DNA from: Letharia columbiana
Lineage: Eukaryota > Ascomycota > Lecanoromycetes > Lecanorales > Parmeliaceae
NCBI RefSeq assembly: GCF_014066305.1
Contig: NW_023501107.1
Location: forward strand, 124,001-188,000
DNA: 64,000 nt
Reading direction: 5' to 3'
The position numbers and the translations under genes are program-made. A model generated the notes under the pieces. The model was given only the letters and a program-made list of their open reading frames with translations. It did no database searches and had not been told where the DNA came from. Shown piece after piece: positions 45,669 to 55,113 of the stretch (position 1 is its first letter; every line of letters starts with the position of its first letter).

Positions 45669-47335
45669 ATGATTTCGAAGGAAAACGGTTCGGAGGGCAT
45701 GATGTCGTTGTTCGATCTGAACGCGGACACTCAGCAGAGCAGAGTTTCTCACACATCTAGATGGCCACGAGCATGGCGCCCATACGCGGCACTGGTGTCG
45801 GGTTTTTTTGGAATGGCAAACTGCTGGTATCTTTCCTGACATTCCCGCGGGATCATCTGCGCTGAGAACGGTTTATGCTGACCGCCGTGTTCGCAGGGGC
45901 CTGATTATGAGCTTTGGTACCTTTTTCAGGTACTATGACGAGCATCTTCTATCGGGGGCGACAGACACGAGCATCGGCCTGATCGGCGGCGTTCAAGCAT
46001 TTATGGTGTTGCTGCTCTCGTTCATTGTGGGCCGGCTTCTCGACGCCAAATTCCACAGAATTATTGTGGGAGTTGGAGGGGTTTTGACATGGCTGGGGTA
46101 TTTCTGTTTGAGCTTCAACAGTCCGCAAGGACCGGAGAGTCAGGGAAGTTATGGATTGATCATCTTGACTCAGAGTATTATAGCTGGGGCTGGCATGAGT
46201 TGTTTCTTTACTCACAGTTCCCATTGTGCTATTCAGGTGAGGAAACAGTCAGCTCAAACCCGGACTTTGGAGGCTGACATCCTTGTTGAGTGGTTTCCAC
46301 AGCATAAATACTTCGCTGTTGGTATCACCTCCGCTGGAGCTGCCGCTGGTATGATGAAAACATCTCCAGTCGCATGCTTTGTCCACTTACCGTTTGGCAG
46401 GAGGTCTTGCTTATCCACTGGCGACCACCTATCTCATCACCGAACACGGTTTTCCTGCCGGCATCAGGCTTGTCTCCGCAATCATTGGTGGCGTCTCCGC
46501 CATATGCTTCATCTTCGGTGCTTCCAATCCAGCAGCGAAGAGGCGGCCTTTAAAATTAGTAATCAGAATGTCCACCTGGATCGACTTTGAAGCATTCAAG
46601 AATCTTCTGTTCCTAGCCTACTCTGTAGGCGTAGGCTTCATGTTCTTGGCTTTCTATCCACTCTTGTTTCATATCACCGAGTGGGCTGAACGTGAGCGAT
46701 TCAAAGGTATAAAGACCGTGTGGTTCTTGACCATGGTGAACGGGTAGGTCATGAAGCCGAGAATATCGGCGTGGAATTCCTGTTCTTACCTGACATTCTA
46801 CAGATGCAGTGTTATTGGGCGCTTGAGCAGTGCAGTGGTCGCGAGTGCAAGGTATGACTCTCTTTTACCAGGAAGGGAAATATTGATGTATCCCAGGTGG
46901 TCCAATCCTGCCATGGTACACGCTATTAGCTGCTTCGCCGCCGCTCTAGTAGTCTTTCTACTATGGCCACTCGCTCAACAAGAAAGCCACGCCATTGCAT
47001 TCTGCGTCCTATTGGGAGTTCTTGGCGGTGCTTTGTTCGGCTTGCCAGCATCTGGTGTTGCTTTCATCATTCCAAAAAAACTTGGTGGCTCACTGGGGGC
47101 CTGGACGGGGATTATGTGGGCCTTGAGTTCGGCATTTGCTTTGATTGGGCCACCTATCGTGGGACAACTTGTCAAACGTTATTCCATTGAGTCCGTTGGG
47201 TACTGGACAGGGGTGAACCTTCTTATGGCTGGGATGCTGATATCGATGGCAATATGGATGAAACATTCAGAGGATAAGCGAGAGAGATCCAAAAATGCGG
47301 AGCTGAATATGAACACCGATGGCAGTGTTATCTAG
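45669..47335 (+). CDS. MFS transporter, monocarboxylate-type family (461 aa), six exons
   Basis: Exons: 45669-45826, 45897-46236, 46291-46348, 46401-46743, 46804-46851 and 46897-47335. All five introns (45-70 bp) have GT-AG ends, the frame is kept throughout, and several show GCTGAC branch sites. The protein has ~12 spans: WRPYAALVSGFFGMANCWG then SFGTFFRYYDEHLLSG; WFPQHKYFAVGITSAGAAAG at the span 4/5 loop; and second-half blocks NGCSVIGRLSSAVVASAR and FGLPASGVAFIIPKKLG. The acidic DGG.GW signature at span 1 is replaced by RAWRPY, so it belongs to a divergent branch of the MCT-like family. Other in-frame ATGs lie at 45699 and 45702. Intron 2 (54 bp) has no stop in frame, so a version retaining 18 extra residues is possible. 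Substrate unknown. Confidence 0.82.
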
Positions 47336-48097
47336 CATATTAATCGGTCCTGCGGAGGAGCTCAACATCGGAGAAAATATCATCTCCCTTGCCTTGAACT
47401 CTTAGCCTGCAGTCGAGATGCGGAGTTTGATTGAGAGTGAGATGGACGCTACCTGAATCAAGATGGAGCTGTTGTTTCATAGAGGTCTTATTCGAGAAGT
47501 TTGTAACGATGAGAAAAGAAAAGGCTATTCCCGGATAGATTAATAGCCCCTTATTAAGAACCGTCCTGAGTAGAGGGGTTTCTGTATTGCATAAGGTAAG
47601 GTTCGTCTTTATTCTCCATCTCGGAAAATTAGTGGAGAGCGGCGCGCGGCTAGCTTGGATTGGCTTTCATTAGCGTCGGACATCCTAATGGGGCCCCAAA
47701 TTCATTGATTGAAATTCATTGAACACCAAAACCGATTCTTACAGTGGGATGGATCTGGACCTGTGACCTCACGAGCTTTGAAGAAATTACAACACATCTG
47801 CACGTAAGCTCCACGTTGTGAGTATCGACCTTGCGTTTGCCTAGAAAGAACATTCTTCTGAGACTGTCACTCCTGCCAACACAGGACTCATACCGTTCAC
47901 ACGACTGACGGAAAGCCAATCCTCTTTGAACGGAGAACTATCTCAGCCTCATTTCTTCTTCTAGAGTGAACGGTTCTTTGATTCGAGTGAACAGCATCTG
48001 ACGCAGATAACACTTGCGGTTCTTCCGCGACTCCAAACAATTGGCATTAATTCCACCAGCATACAAAACCCTCATCGCCTTACACGACACCTAAACC
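47336..48097. other. Intergenic, nothing supported
   Basis: This contains the 3' region of the MFS gene and the 5' region of the F-box-like gene. Short frames only. Confidence 0.4.
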
Positions 48098-48889
48098 ATG
48101 GCATTTAAAGGCTCAAGCCGCATCCCTCTGGGCGACTCGGAACATGGAGGTGCGCTCTTCACCCTTCCTCGTGAAATTCGAGACGAAATCTATCGACTTC
48201 TCGTCAAAGGGCGTCACTGCGTTTTTCTTCCTTCGGAACCTGTACACGGGGATACTTTGACAGACGGAATTGACAAGTTCGACAAACATGACTTGGTCAT
48301 CCTTCGAACTTCAAAAGCCATCAGCCGCGAAGCACACGAAATACTTTACTCAGAAAGCATCTTCCGGTACGGCATAAACTTCTGGGCGAGCAAGGCACTG
48401 GAACCCCCGATTCGGGCAGTATATCGCATGCAGAAAATGAAGATGTGAGTTGGCGGTCTAGCGCCGTTAAGTGGCAGCTTACCCTCAGACCAGGAGACGC
48501 ACCCTACATACGAACGTTGTATGGCAGTGATCTGTGAGGCTACCATTGACGGTTTCACGGGGACCCAAATTCTTCACGATATTCTTCACATCCAATTCGG
48601 CTGTTTCGAACTGGACATGATTGGACCATTACGAAGCTACACTCCCCCAAAACTGAGGGCGTTCAACGGATTTCGTAATATAGTTGTGGAAGTCTTGCTT
48701 GAAGATGAATATGACACTGGTATGCAGGAGGTCATAGCAGGGTTCGAGCGGGTCAAACAGGGAATAAAAGACGCAATGGAACCCACCTTGGGTCTGCTAC
48801 GACTCGCAACATCGAATACCAAATTTACCTTGATGTCCATCCACGCGAGCACGTGCCAGCAATTCTCAGAGCCCAGGCTCAGCAATTGA
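48098..48889 (+). pseudogene. F-box/2EXR-like gene interrupted by one in-frame TGA
   Basis: The frame starts MAFKGSSRIPLGDSEHGG in a good context (ccATGgc). The LFTLPREIRDEIYRLLVKG motif is typical of ascomycete F-box-like/2EXR proteins, followed by ILRTSKAISREAHEILYSES. TGA at 48446-48448 interrupts it, but the same frame continues without a break as VGGLAPLSGSLPSDQETHPT and TIDGFTGTQILHDILHIQF to TGA at 48887. A GTGAGT donor overlaps the stop, yet no acceptor gives a frame-preserving intron above 33 bp. So the likely reading is a 263-codon gene with one nonsense change (CGA to TGA). Such proteins are numerous and often decay. Confidence 0.6.
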
Positions 48890-50197
48890 TGCTGGACGCT
48901 GAACGGCTGGAGCGAGGAGATTGAGCGAAGGACACAGGCCGATGAAGTATGCGATGCGGGCGGGTCATCACTGGCAGTATTCACAAAGAGATTTTCTAGA
49001 TAAGGATTCTCAAGCCAGGCTTTCGACCAGAATAGCAAATGAAGCTCTGCCACCATTGAGCCTTTCTACCACAAACAGCAGTTGATCGAGAAAGCCATTC
49101 GAGATTCGGCCTGCATGATGGAGAACTCGCCGGCCATTTGCCTGAGACGTGAAGTAGACTGAGTAGTAAATCTCATTAGGAAGTGGTGCATCGCTCGTCC
49201 AAAGAAGAGTTTCACCAATCTCGCTGCCAAGACCGGCTACCATATTACTGTACACGATTGGTGTCAGTTGGACTCGGCAACCAATTTCTCGCCTCTCTTA
49301 CATATCCCTATTACTTCACATATCTCGTCATGGAAGATCAAACTTTTCATCATCCAATTACTATTCTTTACACTCAAGGGAATGTATTGAATTTTCGGCT
49401 GGGTGGATCTCATAGATACACTGCTGTATGTACTAGGAATGCTACTTTCACTTGCAATTCTTTGTCGTTTTGTCACGAATGATGGAAGCCCAGAATCAGC
49501 AGAATCAACACGACTTGATGGCACGCCATCGAGCAAAGCTCTTTCCAGCCAGCTGGTAAAGGCAGCAGGCTGTGTTGACTAGATCGATGAGGACGACGAA
49601 GATCTTCGGATTATTGACTTTTGGAGAGACTTTTCTTCAAGGGGCACAGATCAGAGAGCTCGACCAGCCTGGCTCCTTGCATGCGCCAGAGACAGATCTC
49701 CCAAGCACTTTTGACCATCGTCTTGATCAATGACGTGCAGGTATAGTGGTGAGAAAGCTCTGCTTAGATTGTTAGAGGAAAATACTAACATATAGCCCTG
49801 GCAGATTTATTCGCTCACTCGCGGGGATCAACTTTCAGTACCTGTGATATCTATATGTCCTGAAGTAGCAAGATGATTAATTCTCAATAGAATTAATATT
49901 TTCAGAGCTTCGATGTAAGCATAGCACTCAATGCAAAGCTAGACAGTAGAATCTTTCGTAGGGGAAATAAAACACATGAACAAGATTACAAGCTTCATAA
50001 AGGAGACTTCTCACTGATTGATGGTTTGAATCAAGAGTGTTTGGCAGTACGAGCTGTTTAAAGGACTGCGAATTTCAAAGTGTAGTGTGGAAAAGGGTCT
50101 TCGCAGACTCGGGCTCGTGAAATCCGCATCTAGAATCTGGCCCTTATCAAAAACAGTTTTGATATAATCATGTATAGGGTAAATTCTCATGTACAAA
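48890..50197. other. Intergenic, nothing supported
   Basis: Frames here are short or antisense to the preceding gene. Two short + frames after 49183 lack any family signal. Confidence 0.4.
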
Positions 50198-50362
50198 GAC
50201 GCTTTGGCCGAGTGGTTAAGGCGATTGACTAGAATGATCCAAGACTCTCATTGGTGTTTCTGATATCAATTCCGGTACGTGCGTTTCTTCTCATTGATGC
50301 GAATAAAAATTGACTCTATATACATTAGTTCGCGGGCGTAGGTTCGAGTCCTACAGGCGTCG
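50198..50362 (+). tRNA. tRNA-Ser(AGA) with two insertions
   Basis: The 5' end GACGCTT pairs with AGGCGTC (50355-50361), discriminator G at 50362. The D arm, GGCCGAGTGGTTAAGGC, is canonical. The anticodon stem ATTGA/TCAAT encloses loop CTAGAA+A with anticodon AGA at 50231-50233. A 30-nt intron (50235-50264) sits after position 37, the standard place, and contains TCT able to pair with the anticodon. The variable arm then reads TCCG, a 54-nt insert (50275-50328, GTACGT...TTGAC...ATTAG), and TTCGCGGGC. Removing the insert gives TCCG-TTCG-CGGG, a 4-bp stem with a UUCG loop, normal for tRNA-Ser. The T arm GTAGG/CCTAC with TTCGAGT is perfect. T-runs follow. Either a second intron is removed or the gene is dead. 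Confidence 0.9.
50275..50328 (+). other. 54-nt GT...AG insert in the tRNA variable arm
   Basis: The insert begins GTACGT, contains TTGAC 13 nt before the terminal AG, and is AT-rich, all like a short fungal spliceosomal intron. It lies between the two strands of the variable-arm stem. The boundary could shift one base left (50274-50327). No terminal inverted repeat is visible. Confidence 0.8.
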
Positions 50363-50846
50363 ACATCGTGTGTTTTTTGTGTTTTTTTGCGCCTTCACTT
50401 CATTATTATTCTTCTTGACACGAGACCTCTTAGTAATTCACATATCTAGTGCAGATTACCAGACAGCCTCTCAACGTTGTCGACAAGCATATGCAACTAG
50501 CGAGTGACAATACATTATCATTTTGTCCAGCTTTTCTACTCAAGGACAAGAAAAGTACAGATACCTGAGTTGGTATGGTCAATGCACCTACGGCTCCGAT
50601 AACGACTTGCTTGACCAATAGTCAAGTTGACCCAAGCACGATCTGAACCACAGCTTGGCGAGGGGTAGAGGATAATGCGGGGAAGCTTTACTTTGGCTCC
50701 GCAGGTGCGAACGAGCAGCATATTTGCACATGAATGCAGCTCTATTTCTTTTGGCAGTAGAGATCTAGATATAGGCAGAAACCACCAAGGTCTGCGCAAG
50801 CCCGCTACTTCTGAATTTCCCATAGAGCGCTCCAATATCTGCCAAT
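50363..50846. other. Spacer between tRNA-Ser and the DUF3237 gene
   Basis: Apart from the T-runs it holds no supported feature. It presumably includes the DUF3237 promoter; a precise TATA box is not evident. Confidence 0.4.
50373..50388 (+). terminator. Pol III T-run terminators after tRNA-Ser
   Basis: Runs of six (50373-50378) and seven T (50382-50388) begin 11 nt after the discriminator base, as expected for RNA polymerase III termination. Confidence 0.8.
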
Positions 50847-51705
50847 ATGTCCAATTTCCCATCCCTTCAGCCGGCGATGACCGTCCTCGTATATCTCCGT
50901 TTCACATCATCTTCCACACCCTGCTCTGTACAGAACCCCATTTAATGACAGTATCCAGGTTACCCTAGGCGACATCTCCCCAGTCGGTCTGTCTAGATCC
51001 TTGTCGATTCACCCCACGCTCTTCAACTAACATTCATGTCCAGGTTCGGCCTCTAGGGGCACCCCTCTAGCCATCGCTGTACGTCCCACTCCTCTCAATT
51101 TTGCTATTCTTAACAGCCCCAGGCGATGGTCGATGGCTCCGTCAAGTCCGAGCCCGGCTTTACCCCAGCCATTGATGCCGCTTGGGTCGGCCAAGGTGCA
51201 GATTATATCCATAACGACCCCAGCGGGAAACAGATGCGGTTGAACGCGCATGCTGTTGTCAAGTAAGGCTCCGAGGCTCTTTTCAGGAAGGACTGCCTCA
51301 TCCTGATAAGCTCCGTTGCTGATGTGTCCCAGAGACAAGAGCGGTGCTCTGGTATATCTTTCTTACAGCGGCGTCGTAGATATAACGCCTGAGGTAGGAT
51401 TGGTATTGGGTGGTAGCCCGGACGCGAAGACGACAGCGTTTGGTAACTCTTGTAAGTGTTGGATAAGCCCTGCACCCTAGCCATTCCCTTCTCCTAGCTT
51501 CGCCCCATTGGTGTTGAGTTCTTTCCAATTCCAACTGAATAACCTGATCGTCAACCTAGTCATCGAGATGAAATTCGAGACCGGAGACGAGAATCTGAAA
51601 GGTCTTGAGACCGGAGTCTTTGTAGGGGCAGGCCGCTTTGTCGCTGAGAAGGGAAAGCCAATTGTAGTGGAGTACAAGATTAGTAAGGCTATAAAGGGTA
51701 ATTGA
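50847..51705 (+). CDS. DUF3237 (UPF0311) family protein (169 aa), six exons
   Basis: Exons: 50847-50888, 50959-50986, 51044-51078, 51123-51262, 51333-51451 and 51560-51705. Frames join at every junction. Introns have GT-AG ends; intron 2 has a CTAAC branch site. Intron 3 could instead end at 51116, adding Pro-Gln. The protein starts MSNFPSLQPAMTVLVTLGDI and contains DGSVKSEPGFTPAIDAAWVG, RLNAHAVVK, LGGSPDAKTTAFGNSF and the family end block FETGDENLKGLETGVFVGAG. These are the hallmark segments of DUF3237, small beta-barrel proteins of unknown function often found near catabolic or secondary-metabolite genes. No signal peptide, so probably cytosolic. The first exons are short and rest partly on resemblance. 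Confidence 0.8.
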
Positions 51706-51848
51706 TGGCGATCCAAGTTGTGGATTTGGCGCAGACGATGTCCATATTCCATTCGCCAACGTCATAGATTGATGCGGTTCGAAGATTTTCGTACGAATAC
51801 AACCGAGACAGCGGCGGTTCATCCAACTCGTTCGTCCACGATCTTCTG

Positions 51849-52430
51849 TTATCTGCCCCATCCTGCAAGGATATTCTTGAACGTCCCTCGTCTCCGCCCT
51901 CTTACCCACTGCATAATCCGTTCAGACCTCGCCCTGCTGCTCCTCGCCCATCGTCTCCACCGTGTGCTGCTCCATCCCCAAAATCTTGCAAACCCCCATC
52001 CAGCACATATCAATAACGCCGTTCCCAGCACCGCGACTACCACGCTGAGGAACGTCCTCGTACTGACTTTGCATCCTAGCTCATTCCCTCTCAGCTCCCA
52101 TCTTTCATCATTCAGCGAGCAGATATCCGGATCATAGATAGGCGCGAGTAGAGGCCAGGTCGCAGGGTTGGGAACGCAGGTAGAGGACTAATGATCAAAA
52201 ATCACCATTAGAAGACGCAACCAGAGTGTATTGGCAGACGTACGATAGCACACCAGCTGCAATGGTACTGCGAATGGAGGCAGGAATAGCAATCCTGAAG
52301 CCGCCAGCAGTAGGGGAGGAGATAAGCTGGATCGCGCTCTCGATCGTGGGGTATGGCGGTCTCATTCAAGATGAGGAGGGTCTTCTGGTCATCGACTGGC
52401 GTGTTCATGACATGACGAACGATACGTACC
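51849..52430 (-). CDS. PSI-domain single-pass membrane protein (N-terminus unresolved)
   Basis: Minus-strand exons 52430-52385 (end of a longer or mis-set exon), 52384-52244 and 52187-51849. The last intron (52188-52243) is GTACGT...CATTAG. The coding part reads KTLLILNETAIPHDRERD, then CWRLQDCYSCLHSQYHCSWC and SSTCVPNPATWPLL, a cysteine pattern like plexin-semaphorin-integrin (PSI) domains, then a lumenal stretch with CSLNDERWELRGNELGCKV and one span (TFLSVVVAVLGTALLICAGW) followed by a strongly basic tail (WRRWARSSRARSERIMQW). In fungi such proteins are small and usually start with a signal peptide. I could not find the first exon; the frame before 52430 has no ATG after a TGA. The 45-bp segment 52385-52429 could be intron or coding. 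Confidence 0.65.
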
Positions 52431-53705
52431 TCCAGATCAGAGAAAAAGAATGCCCCGTATCCCACGCTCGAGTGAATTTGAAGGCCGCCAAGTGAGGAAG
52501 GTCAGCCGAGCGACGCCCTTCTCCCCTCCACCTCCAGTCTCTCAGCCATCAGACGTTTGTCGAAAGAAAGCCTCTCTACCTATGGACCAAGTACACGTAT
52601 CAGTTGCCGTGACCCTGTTCTCGCATTTTTTTGCGATTTTCGGAAAATCCTCCTGATCGTCTGGGCGCTGCTGCAAGTGCTGCACTCACCAACACAAAGG
52701 CAGCTCCGAAGACGCACCCACCATTGTTACTGCAATTGCCCCACGAAGTCTGCCTCCGAATCTACCTCTACCTGGTCTATGCTCGCTGTAGCATGTATCA
52801 CTGGCACTGCGGGTTTCCGCTTTGACCAAGCAGACTCCGCCTCGTTTGTCACCAGATAGCCTTTGAAGTCGACACCTTCGCCCTGGCCCAAGAAATTGAT
52901 GACTGACAGGGCTGCGAAGCCATGTTAAGAGGCAGGTTGAACATTCAGCATCACGCCACTTACTGGTCTCTTCACGAGGCTTGACCGGAAGAGCTTGTTG
53001 TACCATACTCAAGAAGGATGAAGTAATCACCCCAAAGCTCTTCGAGAGCCTATTCTATGTGCAGTACTAGATCATATGGCTAGAAATATGGGGTGGTTGG
53101 GACCCTACTCTCGCTCCGGTGTTATCTGCACGATGTGCTGAGCGACTAGAAAGGAGGGGGAAGAATAGCCCATGGATACTTCGAAGCCAAATCATACTGT
53201 AAGAGGCGGATCAATTTGCGGATTCTACTATACAAGGAATGGCCCATGACATCGAAGGAGGGGAAGGCGCTCTATGAGCGGCAGGAAAGACAATGGTGAA
53301 GAGTTGTGGAAGGCTTCTCGACGAGGTTGCAATATTCACGGCCTTCGTCACACTCAACCTCCTTGTCTAATCTGCGACGTTATTCGATCTTCAGCTGTTC
53401 TCTCCTCCACTTGAAGCGTTAGCACCTGGTCCTCTTGGTTCCCTTGCTGCGAGCTGCTTGGACCTGCTATCTCCCAACTACGTGTAGGTTGAAGCGCATC
53501 GTATAGCAAGCGCCATCCGACTCGCGACCCGGTCTCTGTCAACCTTTGTAAGTTTCTGACCGCTGGACCCTTATGCTCTCAAGCGCAGGGTCGCGTCGTG
53601 GGTTTTTTGACCGCATGATGTCTGCATCTGGAGTTGCATTTCTTTTTTTGCGTTGTTCATCCCTAAGAATTATTAGAAACCAAGAACATGCATGAGACGC
53701 AAAGC
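52431..53705. other. Intergenic plus the presumed missing 5' exon of the PSI gene
   Basis: A hydrophobic minus-strand run (CVFGAAFVLVSAALAAAP) near 52,640-52,700 could be the missing signal peptide, but I found no ATG and junction that complete it. The rest shows no gene. Confidence 0.35.
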
Positions 53706-55113
53706 ATGATTTCTCGTCTCCTTTCCTCCTTCGCGGTTGTATCTTCCATCTCGGCATTCGTATTGGACAACCCGCTACAGCTCCTGCAGGCATCAGCCGG
53801 TGTTAACAATACAACCATCATCACCACCACCAACAATAAGAACATCCTCCCACTCTTCTCCCTCCTTCCAAGTCCAAATCCAAGCTCGAATATTCCCATC
53901 ACCAGCCTCGTCTCCTACGTCTGCAACGGCGACGCCTTCGGCCACGACCTTAACGTCGACTCCTGCACCGACGCCATCCGTTTCCTCGGCGTCAATACAA
54001 CCCAGCTCAGCTTCGGCGTGCGCAATACAGGCGCCTTCGACATCCGCCTGCCGCAGAGGTACATCAGCACAGATGGGAAATGCGCGATAGAACCGACACT
54101 GGCACCAGATAAGGAGCTTGCGATGGCCAGCGCGGAGGATGTGGCCGTGGCGGCGTTTGTGGTGGTGAGGAATTGTGCGGCGAAGCAGGGGGGAAAAGGG
54201 GGGATTGCGAAGGATATTGGTGCGTCGGGTCTGTTTCCGTGGCTTGTTTTTTCCCTGTCTTCTGTCCTTCTCCCTCCTCCCTCCTTCCACTTCCATACAT
54301 ACCGTATATCTGCGACAGCAGGCTTGCAACGTGATGTGATGCGATGTGACGCCAATAGCATACTTCCGTCCACTCTCTGACACCCGAAAGCTTCAGGCGG
54401 CGACGACAACCTGCGCATCGTGGTGTCCAAATACGATCCCGCCCACGTGCGCTGCTACGGCAAGATGCGCCGACCACAGGTGCAGGTGTCGTGTCAGGTG
54501 ATATTGGATTCGATGCGGACGAGTAACGAGAATGTCTATTTCGGTCCGCGGGGTGATCCGTTGACGAATGTGGGGTTGCCGTTTTCGTTGTTTTCGGGTT
54601 AGTGAGATGGTTGTTCATTTTCTGACTTCATCTTTATTCTGTTTTCATTGAGGGAGAGCCACAAACATAGAAGTCTGAACACCAACCCACCTACATCGAA
54701 CAACCATCCCATCACTTATTCATTGAAGGGAGGAAGGAGGGGGGAAGGGAGTACGCACCGATTCGCTGACACATATCCCGTGACGGCTCCAGACGACCAC
54801 AAATGCAAAATGACCATCCGCACCACGGGCGAGGGCGCCGGGTTCACCGACACATGGTCTTGGGCCAAGTTCTGGGAGGTCGGGGTCGCGTTGGCGGGCA
54901 TGTGTGTCCGGGAGAGCAAGGAGGGCGTGCAGACTCAACTTGGTGAGTCACGTACTCTGTGTGTGGAGTGGGGGTGTGCCGCGGGGAGGGGTTTGCATGT
55001 GTAAAATGCAGGGCTAATGCTAATTTGTCATGTGGATAGGCGATAGTGGGTATTTGTACATGGAAGTAGGAGGACCGCAGAGCGAGTTGGAGGGGAATGA
55101 GACGGGGAGTTGA
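53706..55113 (+). CDS. Secreted protein of a fungus-only family (312 aa)
   Basis: Four exons: 53706-54219, 54397-54597, 54793-54942 and 55040-55113. All introns are GT-AG (177, 195 and 97 bp) and in frame. I start at the second in-frame Met because MISRLLSSFAVVSSISA is a clean signal peptide; the first ATG (53688) would add six polar residues. The body has paired cysteines and blocks DSCTDAIRFLG, LSFGVRNTGAFDIRLPQRYI, STDGKC, GDDNLRIVVSKY, DDHKCKMTIRTTG and WEVGVALAGMCVRESKEG. The order matches an ascomycete family of secreted proteins of unknown role that end in a GMCVR...G.....L segment. Several N-glycosylation sites (NNTT, NTT). No catalytic motif is recognisable. Confidence 0.8.
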
